The notes under the pieces were generated by a model that saw only the letters and a list, made by a program, of their open reading frames with translations, searched no databases and had not been told where the DNA came from. 64,000 nucleotides of DNA from Halonotius roseus (GTDB lineage: Archaea > Halobacteriota > Halobacteria > Halobacteriales > Haloferacaceae): positions 942,328-1,006,327 of the forward strand of contig NZ_SESI01000001.1 in NCBI RefSeq assembly GCF_006861655.1, written 5' to 3'. Made by a program: the position numbers and the translations under genes. Numbering within the stretch: position 1 is the first letter of the stretch; each line of letters begins with the position of its first letter. Of the stretch, positions 8,671-16,628 are shown piece after piece.

Positions 8671-9771
8671 TCACTCCAACTGCTCACCAGTAGCAATCCG
8701 CCGATACAGCTCGTAACACCGCTCAAGCACGTCGATCGAGACGCTCTCGGTCGCCGTATGTGCCTCGCCGGGTTCGGCCGCCCCACAGACAACGCAGTCG
8801 GTGCCGGCGTTCGCCAGCCAGCCCGCGTCGGTCGCATGTGGTTTGACGACCTGCTGGGGCTCGCCCGGCTGGACGGCGTCGGCCGCCGCGAGAACGCGAT
8901 CAGCAAACGCCGGATCCTCACACGCCATCGGCGGGAGATCCTGGTCGACCGTCCACTCGACGCCCGCGATCGATTCGGCTGCCGCGAGGTCGGCGCGCTC
9001 GCCGGGCACGGTTCGCTCGTCGATCGTGACCGTACATTGGTCGGGGATCACGTTCCACGCGGAGCCGCCATCGATCTCGGTGACGGCGACGCTCCCGGAG
9101 AGCTTGTTGCCGAGTACCGTCGTTTCGGGTGCGTCGAGTAAGCGAACGATATCGACCGCATCGCAGGCGCGGTAGACCGCGTTGTCGGCGTCGTCGGGGC
9201 GGCTCGCGTGGCCCGCGGTGCCGCTAGCGAGGAGTGTGCTCCCGCGGCGACCCTTGTGGGCGATCGCCACATCGGTGACGCCGGCCGCGGAGTAGCCCGT
9301 CGAGCCCTCGGTGACAACGGCGGTATCGGGGCTGAACCCCTCATCGATGGCCGACTGCGCGCCGATCCCGCCCTGTTCCTCGCCGACGAAGCTCGCAAAG
9401 ACGAGCTCGATCGCGGGCTCAGCGTCCCGAAACGCGAGCAGTGCGGCCGCCAGCGCGCCTTTCATGTCGGCGGTGCCACGACCGTAGAGCCGGCCATCGC
9501 GGTGATCGACGTGATAGTTCCCGTCGCCGTCGCGTTGCTCATCGGCCGGTGGGACGACATCGTGGTGACCGACGAGTGCGAGCGTGGGTGTTGCTGCCGT
9601 CGCTGCCGGCTGGCGACGCGCGATCACGTTGCCGGCGTCGTCGCGGCGAACCGTTGCGTCCGTCTCCTCGCGGAGCCATCGGGCGATAAAATCGCCGGCG
9701 GCGGTCTCGTCGTCGTGGCTTGGGATCTCAACGAGCGACCGGGTGAGCGAAACGACTGCCTCGCGGCTCAT
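8671..9771 (-). CDS. M20-family metallopeptidase (ArgE/DapE-like)
   Basis: 366 residues. Metal-ligand motifs are in order: GHHDVVP (H69, D71), GRGTADMKG (bridging D102), and the catalytic EE of GEEQGG (131-132). A dimerisation insert follows (HKGRRGSTLLASGTAGHAS). The family hydrolyses N-acyl amino acids or small peptides, such as acetylornithine or succinyl-diaminopimelate. Substrate cannot be fixed from sequence, and the neighbours are not biosynthetic genes, so a general deacylase or dipeptidase is equally possible. Confidence 0.88.
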   Translation of the reverse strand: MSREAVVSLTRSLVEIPSHDDETAAGDFIARWLREETDATVRRDDAGNVIARRQPAATAATPTLALVGHHDVVPPADEQRDGDGNYHVDHRDGRLYGRGTADMKGALAAALLAFRDAEPAIELVFASFVGEEQGGIGAQSAIDEGFSPDTAVVTEGSTGYSAAGVTDVAIAHKGRRGSTLLASGTAGHASRPDDADNAVYRACDAVDIVRLLDAPETTVLGNKLSGSVAVTEIDGGSAWNVIPDQCTVTIDERTVPGERADLAAAESIAGVEWTVDQDLPPMACEDPAFADRVLAAADAVQPGEPQQVVKPHATDAGWLANAGTDCVVCGAAEPGEAHTATESVSIDVLERCYELYRRIATGEQLE

Positions 9772-9896
9772 ACGAGGAGTGGTGCGGCCGCTGGCAAAGT
9801 TCCACTGCCAGCGATGCTACAAGAGACGAGAGCAAAATGAAAGCTGAAGATCGGAACCGAGCCAGGTGCCGGTTCCGCCGCAGAAAACCCGACTAC

Positions 9897-10475
9897 TTAG
9901 AGGATGTAGCTCGCGTCAGTGTCGATATTCCGTGGCGTTTTGAGCTCCTTGTAGGTCTGTCCACCTGCGGGGGATTGCAGGATGAGACTGACCGTCTCGG
10001 ACTCCTCAAGTGGCTCAATGCCACTCTGGGCATCGAGATCGAGCTCAACGACGAGGATATCCTCTTGCTCTGTGAGCACTGACGTGCCATCCTCAAGGCT
10101 CTGTTGCTGGTAGTGTGTGATGGCACCGTTCTGGTTGTTGTTCCCGTTGACGACCGTCGCATTCCCGGTCGGACTAGAGATCGTATACGATGCCTGGCTC
10201 ACGTTCACCGGATCGGAGCCGGAGGCCAGCTGAACCGACGCGTTCAGCGTGTCGATCGTGCCCTGAGAGTTATTATCAATACCGATCACTTCACCGATCT
10301 GGACAACATCACTCACTTCGGAAGTTGTCTCTTCGCCCGTTGCCTGTGCTTGTGCCTGCAGGAGGCCGGCGGTGTTGATTAGGACGCCCGCGGCGATCGC
10401 GGCGACTAACACCATCGCGATGAACACGATGAGCGTTCCAATCCCCACCTGACCTCGGGATTCTGTATCGAACAT
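9897..10475 (-). CDS. Archaellin (type IV pilin-like filament protein), downstream copy
   Basis: 192 residues from ATG 10475. The N-terminus [18 protein letters not shown] is a class III signal, with prepilin-peptidase (PibD/ArlK) cleavage expected after RG, before QVGIG. The hydrophobic polymerisation helix follows ([18 protein letters not shown]), then [12 protein letters not shown] and a beta-rich outer domain with Asn/Ser/Thr N-glycosylation-type sites. It assembles into the archaellum filament. It is a close paralogue of the gene at 10759; the signal-helix region is essentially identical and the outer domain diverges. No other arl/fla genes are in the window. Confidence 0.93.
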   Translation of the reverse strand: MFDTESRGQVGIGTLIVFIAMVLVAAIAAGVLINTAGLLQAQAQATGEETTSEVSDVVQIGEVIGIDNNSQGTIDTLNASVQLASGSDPVNVSQASYTISSPTGNATVVNGNNNQNGAITHYQQQSLEDGTSVLTEQEDILVVELDLDAQSGIEPLEESETVSLILQSPAGGQTYKELKTPRNIDTDASYIL

Positions 10476-10680
10476 GGGTAGTGTGCGTCTGCCCGGAACG
10501 GCTGTGACGCTATCAGAGAAAAGTGAGAGGATAGATATAAACACACTGTCCAAATTATCATAACCAATAATATACAGTATGAGGTCAAAATAAAACGGCT
10601 TGTGTCGGGCGATTCTGGGCAGAAATATAAATTATTAATGTAGTATACTAATACTATTTTATAATGTAGAAATTTCTATA
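10476..10680. repeat. Duplicated archaellin promoter region, copy 1
   Basis: About 205 bases upstream of the first archaellin gene match 11341-11545 nearly throughout. Shared blocks include ATAAACACACTGTCCAAATT and AATATAAATTATTAATGTAG. It contains the minus-strand TATA box TTTATATCT at about 10533-10542, about 60 bases before the start, so unlike most genes here the mRNA has a leader of roughly 30 bases. The duplication therefore covered both gene and control region. Confidence 0.85.
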
Positions 10681-10758
10681 TTTAGTCCGTGCAACGCGAT
10701 CGCAGCGGTAAGTGAAGATCGTCAAAGAAAGGGATTCAGTGCAAAAAACGCGGACGCC
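10681..10758. other. Spacer between the two archaellin genes
   Basis: Lies between the repeated promoter block and the stop of the upstream archaellin. I see no gene or clear structure in it. Confidence 0.4.
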
Positions 10759-11340
10759 TTAGAGGATGTAGGAGCTACCGTCTTCGATATTCCGCGGTGC
10801 CTGGAGTTGCTTGTAGGTCTGTCCGCCCGATGGCGCCTGCACGATCAGCGTAACCGTCTCCGATTCCGTCACTGGATCGATTCCGTTCTGTCCATCAAGG
10901 TCGAGCTGTGCAACGATGATGTCCTCCTGATCTTGGAGCACATTTTCGTCGGATGCAGCAAGCCCTTGCTGGTTGTAGTATGTGAGATCATCGTTCGCGG
11001 TTGAGTTCCCGTTCACAACGGTCGCACTACCACTCGGACTCGAAATCGTGTATGAGGTCTTGTTGAGATCGATCGGATCAGCACCGGATGCAAGGCGTAG
11101 TGACGCGTTGAGCTGGCTGATGTTGCCACCGTTGAGCGCGTCCTCACCGATAACCTCGCCGACCTGAATCACGTCGCTGACTTCCGCGGTTGTCTCTTCG
11201 CCCGTTGCCTGTGCTTGTGCCTGCAGGAGGCCAGCAGTGTTGATGAGAACGCCCGCGGCGATCGCGGCGACTAACACCATCGCGATGAACACGATGAGCG
11301 TTCCAATCCCAACCTGGCCTCTGGATTCTGTATCGAACAT
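10759..11340 (-). CDS. Archaellin, upstream copy
   Basis: 193 residues with the same class III signal [13 protein letters not shown] and hydrophobic helix as the copy at 9897. The ending is SYIL in both proteins. The outer domain differs in the region around residues 55-120 ([20 protein letters not shown] here), as expected for two paralogous subunits of one filament or for antigenic or environmental variants. It lies 283 bases upstream of the second copy; each has its own promoter. Confidence 0.93.
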   Translation of the reverse strand: MFDTESRGQVGIGTLIVFIAMVLVAAIAAGVLINTAGLLQAQAQATGEETTAEVSDVIQVGEVIGEDALNGGNISQLNASLRLASGADPIDLNKTSYTISSPSGSATVVNGNSTANDDLTYYNQQGLAASDENVLQDQEDIIVAQLDLDGQNGIDPVTESETVTLIVQAPSGGQTYKQLQAPRNIEDGSSYIL

Positions 11341-11694
11341 GAGTGTGTGCGCCTGCCCGGAACGGCGGTGACGCTGTTTGCGAAAAGTGAGAGAACAGAT
11401 ATAAACACACTGTCCAAATTATCAGACCAGATAATCTACGTATGATGGTAGAAATAAAACGCGTTGTGTCAGTCGGTTTTGATCAAAAATATAAATTATT
11501 AATGTAGTCTGCTAATGTTATTTTGTGATGTAGAATATCATATGTTTGGTCGGTGAGAGGGGTCGGTGAGAGGGGTCGTTGAAACAGGGTAATGCGTGGA
11601 GCCACAGATATAGCTCTCGGCGTGAGTTTTATACGCAAGTTCGCTGCGCATCGCCACGCATCACCCTTATGCGTCCGCCCGAGATAGGGGAGGT
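11341..11694. repeat. Duplicated archaellin promoter region, copy 2, and divergent promoter
   Basis: 11341-11545 is the second copy of the repeated control region, with its TATA box at about 11399-11407 on the minus strand. Next comes a small direct repeat, GTCGGTGAGAGGG, present twice in tandem at about 11550-11577. The remainder up to 11694 is the upstream region of the PIN-ATPase gene and holds no ORF I can support. Confidence 0.75.
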
Positions 11695-13542
11695 ATGACT
11701 CTAGTGCCGGACACGAGCGCGGTCATCGACGGTCGTGTGTCCGAGCGAATCGACGACAGCGAGGGGTTGACGGTGTTGATACCGGAGGCCGTGGTCGGCG
11801 AACTCGAATCCCAAGCCAACGCGGGCTACGACAGCGGCTGGAGCGGGCTCGAAGAGCTCCAGCGGCTTGCAGGATTGGCCGACGAGGGCACAATCGACCT
11901 CCAGTACGTCGGCCGCCGGGCGAACGCGACCGAACAGGACGCTGCCGGCGAGGGCGAGGTTGACGCGATCATCCGCGATGTCGCCGCCGACAACGACGCC
12001 ACGCTGCTGTCCAGTGATATCGTCCAATCCGAGGTGGCGAAAGCAAAGGGCCTCGATGTCGAATACATCGAACCCCGCGTCGACAGCGACGAGGGGCTGC
12101 CGATCGCCGACTTCTTCGATGAGGAAACGATGAGCGTCCACCTCAAAACCGGCACCCAGCCGAAGGCCAAACGCGGCGCGCTCGACGGGATGAGCTACAA
12201 GACCATCGACGACACCGTCAGCTCCGAAGCCCAGATGGACGAGTGGGCCGACAAGATCGAATCGCTGGCCCGCAGCAGCAACGAGGGATTCGTGGAGCTC
12301 TCCGAGCCCGGGATGACGATCATCCAGTACGAGGATTACCGGATCGCCGTCGCCCGCCCGCCGTTCTCGGATGGGATCGAGATCACGGCCGTCCGGCCGA
12401 TCGCCAAAACGACACTGGACGACTACGTCTTCGACGACCGCCTCCGGGAGCGACTGCTCGAACAGGAGCGCGGCGTGCTCATCTCCGGCTCGCCCGGCGC
12501 GGGGAAATCGACGTTCGCCCAGGCGGTCGCGGAGTTCCTCACCGACAACGATTATGCGGTCAAGACGATGGAAAAGCCACGGGATCTCCAGGTCGGCGAC
12601 GACATCACCCAGTACACCGCCCTCGGCGGCGACATGGCGACGACCGCCGACTCGTTGCTGCTTGTCCGCCCCGACTACACCATCTACGACGAGGTCAGGA
12701 AAACGGAGGATTTCGACGTGTTCGCGGATATGCGGCTCGCGGGCGTCGGCATGGTCGGCGTCGTCCACGCGACCCGCGCGATCGACGCCCTCCAGCGGCT
12801 CGTCGGCCGGGTCGAACTCGGGATGATCCCACAGGTCGTCGACACCGTCGTCTACATCGAGGCCGGCGAGGTTCACACGGTCTACGACGTGACGACCGAG
12901 GTCAAGGTGCCCGAAGGGCTCACCGCCGAGGACCTCGCCCGCCCGGTGATCCAAGTGACGGACTTCGAGACCGGCAAACCCGCCTACGAGATCTACACGT
13001 TCAACCGCCAGGTGATCACGGTGCCGCTCGACGACGAGTCGACTGACGACACCGGCGTCGACCGCATCGCCAAACAGGAGATCGAGCGAGAGATCCGCTC
13101 GGTCGCCCGCGGCCATGTCACCGTCGAGCTGACCGGCCAGAACAACGCCATCGTCTACGTCGAGGAAAGCGACATCTCGTATGTGATCGGTAAGGGTGGC
13201 GGCCGGATCAGCGATATCGAGGATCGCCTCGGCATCGATATCGATGTGCGCACCCACGAGGACAACCCCGAGGCGGGGACGGCCGCGGCCAACGGCACCG
13301 GCGGCGCGGAGACCAAGCCCGCCGGCGAGGTCGTCCAACCCGAGATCACCGCCCGCCACGTCGTCATCCGGATGGACGGCCACGTCGGCGAGACCGTCGA
13401 GGTACAGGCCGACGGCGAGTATCTCTTCACCGCGACGGTCAGCAGCGGCGGCGACATCCAGATCTCCCGCGGCTCGGCGATCGCCGAGGAGCTGGAGGAC
13501 GCCATCGACCGGAAACAGCAGATCACGGTTGTTCCGGCGTAG
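11695..13542 (+). CDS. PIN-domain/ATPase/KH protein (PINc-VapC family ATPase)
   Basis: 615 residues. N-terminal PIN nuclease-like domain (residues 1-130) with the first acidic motif VPDTSAVIDG and later DAIIRDVA and LLSSDIVQSEVAK. Central secretion-type (GspE/PilT-like) ATPase with Walker A GSPGAGKST at 265-273 and RPDYTIYDEVRKTEDF. The C-terminal KH-type RNA-binding module is YVIGKGGGRISDIEDRLGID (about 495-514), followed by a small beta domain. This conserved archaeal architecture suggests RNA-linked processing or quality control; the biochemical role is not established. The last codons are the first unit of a degenerate tandem repeat that continues past the stop. Confidence 0.92.
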   Translation: MTLVPDTSAVIDGRVSERIDDSEGLTVLIPEAVVGELESQANAGYDSGWSGLEELQRLAGLADEGTIDLQYVGRRANATEQDAAGEGEVDAIIRDVAADNDATLLSSDIVQSEVAKAKGLDVEYIEPRVDSDEGLPIADFFDEETMSVHLKTGTQPKAKRGALDGMSYKTIDDTVSSEAQMDEWADKIESLARSSNEGFVELSEPGMTIIQYEDYRIAVARPPFSDGIEITAVRPIAKTTLDDYVFDDRLRERLLEQERGVLISGSPGAGKSTFAQAVAEFLTDNDYAVKTMEKPRDLQVGDDITQYTALGGDMATTADSLLLVRPDYTIYDEVRKTEDFDVFADMRLAGVGMVGVVHATRAIDALQRLVGRVELGMIPQVVDTVVYIEAGEVHTVYDVTTEVKVPEGLTAEDLARPVIQVTDFETGKPAYEIYTFNRQVITVPLDDESTDDTGVDRIAKQEIEREIRSVARGHVTVELTGQNNAIVYVEESDISYVIGKGGGRISDIEDRLGIDIDVRTHEDNPEAGTAAANGTGGAETKPAGEVVQPEITARHVVIRMDGHVGETVEVQADGEYLFTATVSSGGDIQISRGSAIAEELEDAIDRKQQITVVPA

Positions 13543-13640
13543 GGATCACGATCATTCCGGCGCAGGGGATGATGATCGTCCCGGCGTAAGAGATCATGAT
13601 CATTCCAGCGTAAGAGATCACAGTCGTTCCGGCAGTAGAC
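13520..13640. repeat. Five degenerate 23-24-bp tandem units spanning the stop codon
   Basis: Unit 1 (agatcacggttgttccggcg) encodes the final ITVVPA of the PIN-ATPase and its stop. Four further imperfect copies follow, at about 13543, 13566, 13590 and 13614. Read in shifted frames they give ITIIPA, MMIVPA, EIMIIPA-stop and EITVVPA. The array is thus a run of decayed C-terminal tails. Confidence 0.8.
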
Positions 13641-13793
13641 GATACCGGCACAACAGCTGCGACAACTGCCCACGTGTCGGCATCGACAGCGAAAGGGCCG
13701 CAGTGGGCTGAAATACGTCCAGTTTTTGTCGGCTGAACTCGGTAGGGTTACACTCGCGTAACCGGTACGGAAACGATAACGCTTTTTTGAGGC
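13641..13793. promoter_or_regulatory. Upstream region of citrate synthase
   Basis: Holds no ORF I can support. A T-rich stretch (ataacgctttttt, about 13776-13788) about 25-35 bases before the citrate synthase ATG is the best core-promoter candidate. Confidence 0.4.
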
Positions 13794-13810
13794 TACTGAG
13801 AAGTGGAGTA
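13794..13810. promoter_or_regulatory. TrmB-type operator before citrate synthase
   Basis: The sequence is TACT, eight bases, GAGTA, ending one base before ATG 13812. This fits the published Halobacterium TrmB consensus TACT-N7-8-GAGTA exactly. It lies downstream of the likely core promoter, which predicts repression when TrmB is bound. A TrmB-family gene is at 21166. Confidence 0.6.
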
Positions 13811-13811
13811 C

Positions 13812-14948
13812 ATGTCTACCGAGCTGAAGCGGGGACTCGAAGGCGTGGTCGTCGCCGAATCCGATCTGAGCCATATCGACGGCGACGCAGGAGAGCTGAT
13901 CTATCGTGGCTACGCCATCGAGGAACTCGCCCGCGAGGCCAGCTACGAGGAGACGCTGTATCTGCTGTGGCACGACGAGCTGCCGAGCGAGACCGAGCTC
14001 GCCGAGTTCAGCGACGCGATGGCCGCCGCCCGCGAACTCAACGACGGCGTCCTCGATATCATCCGCGAACTCGCCGCCAGCGGCGAGGAGCCGATGGCCG
14101 CCCTCCGGACGATCACCTCCGCGCTGTCGGCCTACGACCCCGACAGCGACGCCGAGTTCAACGACACCGAGGCCAACAACCGCAAAAGCCGCCGCATCAC
14201 CGCGAAGATGCCAACGGCGTTAGCGGCCTACAACCGGCTCCGCAACGGCAACGAGCCGGTCGCACCCCGCGAGGATCTCGACCACGCCGCCAACTTCCTC
14301 TACATGCTCAACGACGAGGAGCCCGACGACGTGCTCGCCGAGACGTTTGATATGGCCCTCGTCCTCCACGCCGATCACGGCCTCAACGCCTCGACGTTCG
14401 CCGCGATGGTGACCGCCTCAACGCTGGCCGACCTTCACAGCGCGGTCACCTCGGCGATCGGCACCCTGTCGGGCAGCCTTCACGGCGGTGCCAACGCCGA
14501 CGTGATGCGGATGCTACAGGCCATCGACGACGACGCACTCGATCCCGTGGCGTGGGTGAAAGACGCCATCGACCGCGGCGAGCGCATCGCCGGCTTCGGC
14601 CACCGCGTGTACAACGTCAAAGATCCGCGCGCGAAGATCCTCGGCGAGGAGAGCGAAGCCCTCGGTGAGGCTGCCGGCGACACGAAGTGGTACGAGATGT
14701 CGGTCGCCATCGAGGACTACATCAGCGAGGAGAAAGGCCTCGCGCCGAACGTCGACTTCTACTCGGCGACGACCTACTACCAGATGGGGATCCCGATCGA
14801 TCTCTACACCCCCATCTTTGCGATCGCCCGCTCGGGCGGTTGGATCGCCCACGTTCTCGAACAGTGGGAGGACAACCGCCTGATCCGCCCGCGAGCGCAG
14901 TACACCGGCGACACCGACGCCGAGTTCGTGCCCCTCGACGAGCGGTAG
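13812..14948 (+). CDS. gltA: Citrate (Si)-synthase
   Basis: 378 residues, starting MSTELKRGLEGVVVAE. Joins acetyl-CoA and oxaloacetate to give citrate, the TCA entry step. Active-site blocks are visible: GSLHGGANADV (substrate-binding His), GFGHRVYNVKDPRA (catalytic His), and the C-terminal YTPIFAIARSGGWIAHVLEQ. Length and motifs match archaeal/Gram-positive short citrate synthases. ATG 13812 is chosen because the site-specific regulatory sequence immediately precedes it; an ATG three codons upstream (13803) lies inside that site. Confidence 0.96.
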   Translation: MSTELKRGLEGVVVAESDLSHIDGDAGELIYRGYAIEELAREASYEETLYLLWHDELPSETELAEFSDAMAAARELNDGVLDIIRELAASGEEPMAALRTITSALSAYDPDSDAEFNDTEANNRKSRRITAKMPTALAAYNRLRNGNEPVAPREDLDHAANFLYMLNDEEPDDVLAETFDMALVLHADHGLNASTFAAMVTASTLADLHSAVTSAIGTLSGSLHGGANADVMRMLQAIDDDALDPVAWVKDAIDRGERIAGFGHRVYNVKDPRAKILGEESEALGEAAGDTKWYEMSVAIEDYISEEKGLAPNVDFYSATTYYQMGIPIDLYTPIFAIARSGGWIAHVLEQWEDNRLIRPRAQYTGDTDAEFVPLDER

Positions 14949-15008
14949 ACTCCCCGCCTGCGACCGGTAGCGGACAGTATTTTACCTGCTGCAGTAGTTG
15001 ATTCGATA

Positions 15009-15428
15009 ATGCGTTCATCGCTACAGTGGCTCCTCGGCGGGGCGACAGGGCTAGTTGTCGGTGGCGGTTGCTACTGGCTCGTTGGTGACCCGGTGCTCGC
15101 TGCTGTCACCGGGGTTGTGTGGGGTGTTGGTCTCGCGCTCACCGCTCGGTCGGCCAGACACCACCCGTCATCCACAGGCGTGACTGACTGGCGGAGTGCC
15201 CGGTGGATCGGCCTCGGAACAGGGGGGATCACGCTGGCAGCCCTCCTCGGGGTGAGTCCGTCGCTGCCGATCTCGGCGGAGCTACGGCTCGCGCTTGGGC
15301 TCCTTATCATCGGCACCGGCCTGCTGGCAACGACGACGGCGAGGCTGGCCGAGAATGAACGGCAAGGTGGCACAGCAACGACAACCAAACGCGATAAGAC
15401 GACGACTGCGGAGCAGTCGATCGAGTAA
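15009..15428 (+). CDS. Hypothetical membrane protein, 4 TM
   Basis: 139 residues with four hydrophobic stretches (LLGGATGLVVGGGCYWLV, VLAAVTGVVWGVGLAL, WIGLGTGGITLAALLGV, LALGLLIIGTGLLATT) and a Thr/Lys-rich C-terminal tail. The stop is 11 bases before the alpha-galactosidase ATG, so the two may be co-transcribed. No family was recognised. Confidence 0.6.
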   Translation: MRSSLQWLLGGATGLVVGGGCYWLVGDPVLAAVTGVVWGVGLALTARSARHHPSSTGVTDWRSARWIGLGTGGITLAALLGVSPSLPISAELRLALGLLIIGTGLLATTTARLAENERQGGTATTTKRDKTTTAEQSIE

Positions 15429-15439
15429 GTGGTTCTGCG

Positions 15440-16615
15440 ATGACTGACGACCGCCCCCGCCAACTCGCCCGGACGCCGCCGATGGGCTGGAACTCCTGGA
15501 ACGCGTTTAGCTGCGACGTAACGGAGGCCGACATCCGCGCCGCGGCCGACGCCCTCGTTGACACCGGCCTGCGCGAGGCGGGCTACGAGTACGTCGTCGT
15601 CGACGACTGCTGGATGGCCAGTGAGACCGACAGCGACGGCCGCCTCCAGCCGTCGGCCGACTTTCCGAACGGGATGGCTGCCCTCGCCGACTACGTCCAC
15701 GACCGCGACCTCAAATTCGGTCTCTATTCCTCGGCGGGAAGCCACACCTGCCAAGGCTATCCCGCGAGCCTCGGGCGCGAACGCCTGCACGCCGAACAGT
15801 TCGCCGCCTGGGGCGTCGACTACCTCAAATACGACAACTGCGGCGATCACGCTGGCCGCGAGGCCGTCGACCGCTACGCCGCGATGGGCGAGGCCCTCGC
15901 CAGCGTCGACCGCGATATCGTCTACAGCATCTGCGAGTGGGGCGAAAACGCACCGTGGGAGTGGGGCCGCAACGTCGGCGGCCACCTCTGGCGAGCGACC
16001 GACGACCTCGTCGCTAAATGGCGGGCCAACCCCGACGAGTTCGGCCTCGGGATCGCCGACGTGATCGACCGGATGGCCGCCATCGACGCGGCCGCGGCCC
16101 ACGGCCCCGGCGGGTGGAACGATCCCGATATGCTACAGATCGGCAACGGTCCCGACTCCGGACAGTCCGAACACGAGGCCGTGGATGTGCAGCGACCGCT
16201 GACCAAAGCCGAACGCCGGAGCCATTTTGCGTTCTGGTGTCTGCTGGCCGCGCCGCTCATGATCGGGGCCGATCTCACGTCGCTGTCGACGTTCGACCGC
16301 GAGTTGCTGACCAACGAGCGGCTGCTCGCTATCGATCAGGATTCACTCGGCATCCAGGGAACGCCGGATCGACGCGGCGATGACGCGGAGGTGTGGAGCA
16401 AACGGTTGCGGGATGGCGGTGCGGTCGCGTTCCACAACCGCGGCGACGCCGAGCGTGAGATTTCGACACACGTCTCGGCGGTCGGCGTGCCGGCGGGTGC
16501 CGACCGCTATCGCGTGTGTGACTGCTGGACGGGCACCGAGTGGGAAACGGGTGGGTCGCTTGCGATGACGGTTGAACCGCGTGATACCGCTATCGTTCGC
16601 GTGACGCCAGGGTAA
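15440..16615 (+). CDS. GH27 alpha-galactosidase
   Basis: 391 residues. The N-terminal signature is PPMGWNSWNAFSCDV. The TIM barrel carries VVVDDCWM, the nucleophile D132 in YLKYDNCG, and the acid/base D230 in GGWNDPDMLQIGNG. A short antiparallel beta domain closes the protein. It hydrolyses terminal alpha-1,6-galactosyl residues (melibiose, raffinose, galactomannan side chains). No signal peptide is visible, so it acts in the cytoplasm on imported oligosaccharides. It sits beside glucoamylase and amylase genes and a TrmB regulator, forming a carbohydrate-use block. Confidence 0.95.
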   Translation: MTDDRPRQLARTPPMGWNSWNAFSCDVTEADIRAAADALVDTGLREAGYEYVVVDDCWMASETDSDGRLQPSADFPNGMAALADYVHDRDLKFGLYSSAGSHTCQGYPASLGRERLHAEQFAAWGVDYLKYDNCGDHAGREAVDRYAAMGEALASVDRDIVYSICEWGENAPWEWGRNVGGHLWRATDDLVAKWRANPDEFGLGIADVIDRMAAIDAAAAHGPGGWNDPDMLQIGNGPDSGQSEHEAVDVQRPLTKAERRSHFAFWCLLAAPLMIGADLTSLSTFDRELLTNERLLAIDQDSLGIQGTPDRRGDDAEVWSKRLRDGGAVAFHNRGDAEREISTHVSAVGVPAGADRYRVCDCWTGTEWETGGSLAMTVEPRDTAIVRVTPG

Positions 16616-16621
16616 AAACAA
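16614..16621 (-). terminator. Oligo-T terminator candidate after GH15
   Basis: TGTTTTTAC on the minus strand lies directly after the GH15 stop, between two convergent genes. A T-run is the usual archaeal termination signal. Confidence 0.4.
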
Positions 16622-16628
16622 TCCTCAC

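Noticed and set aside
10476..10553. Longer archaellin start (26 extra codons)
   Set aside because: The extension would translate the duplicated leader; the class III signal begins at MFDTESRGQ.
11701..13383. Long minus-strand ORF (560 codons) opposite the PIN-ATPase gene
   Set aside because: High GC keeps antisense frames open; the translation has no recognisable domain and the plus-strand gene has clear motifs throughout.
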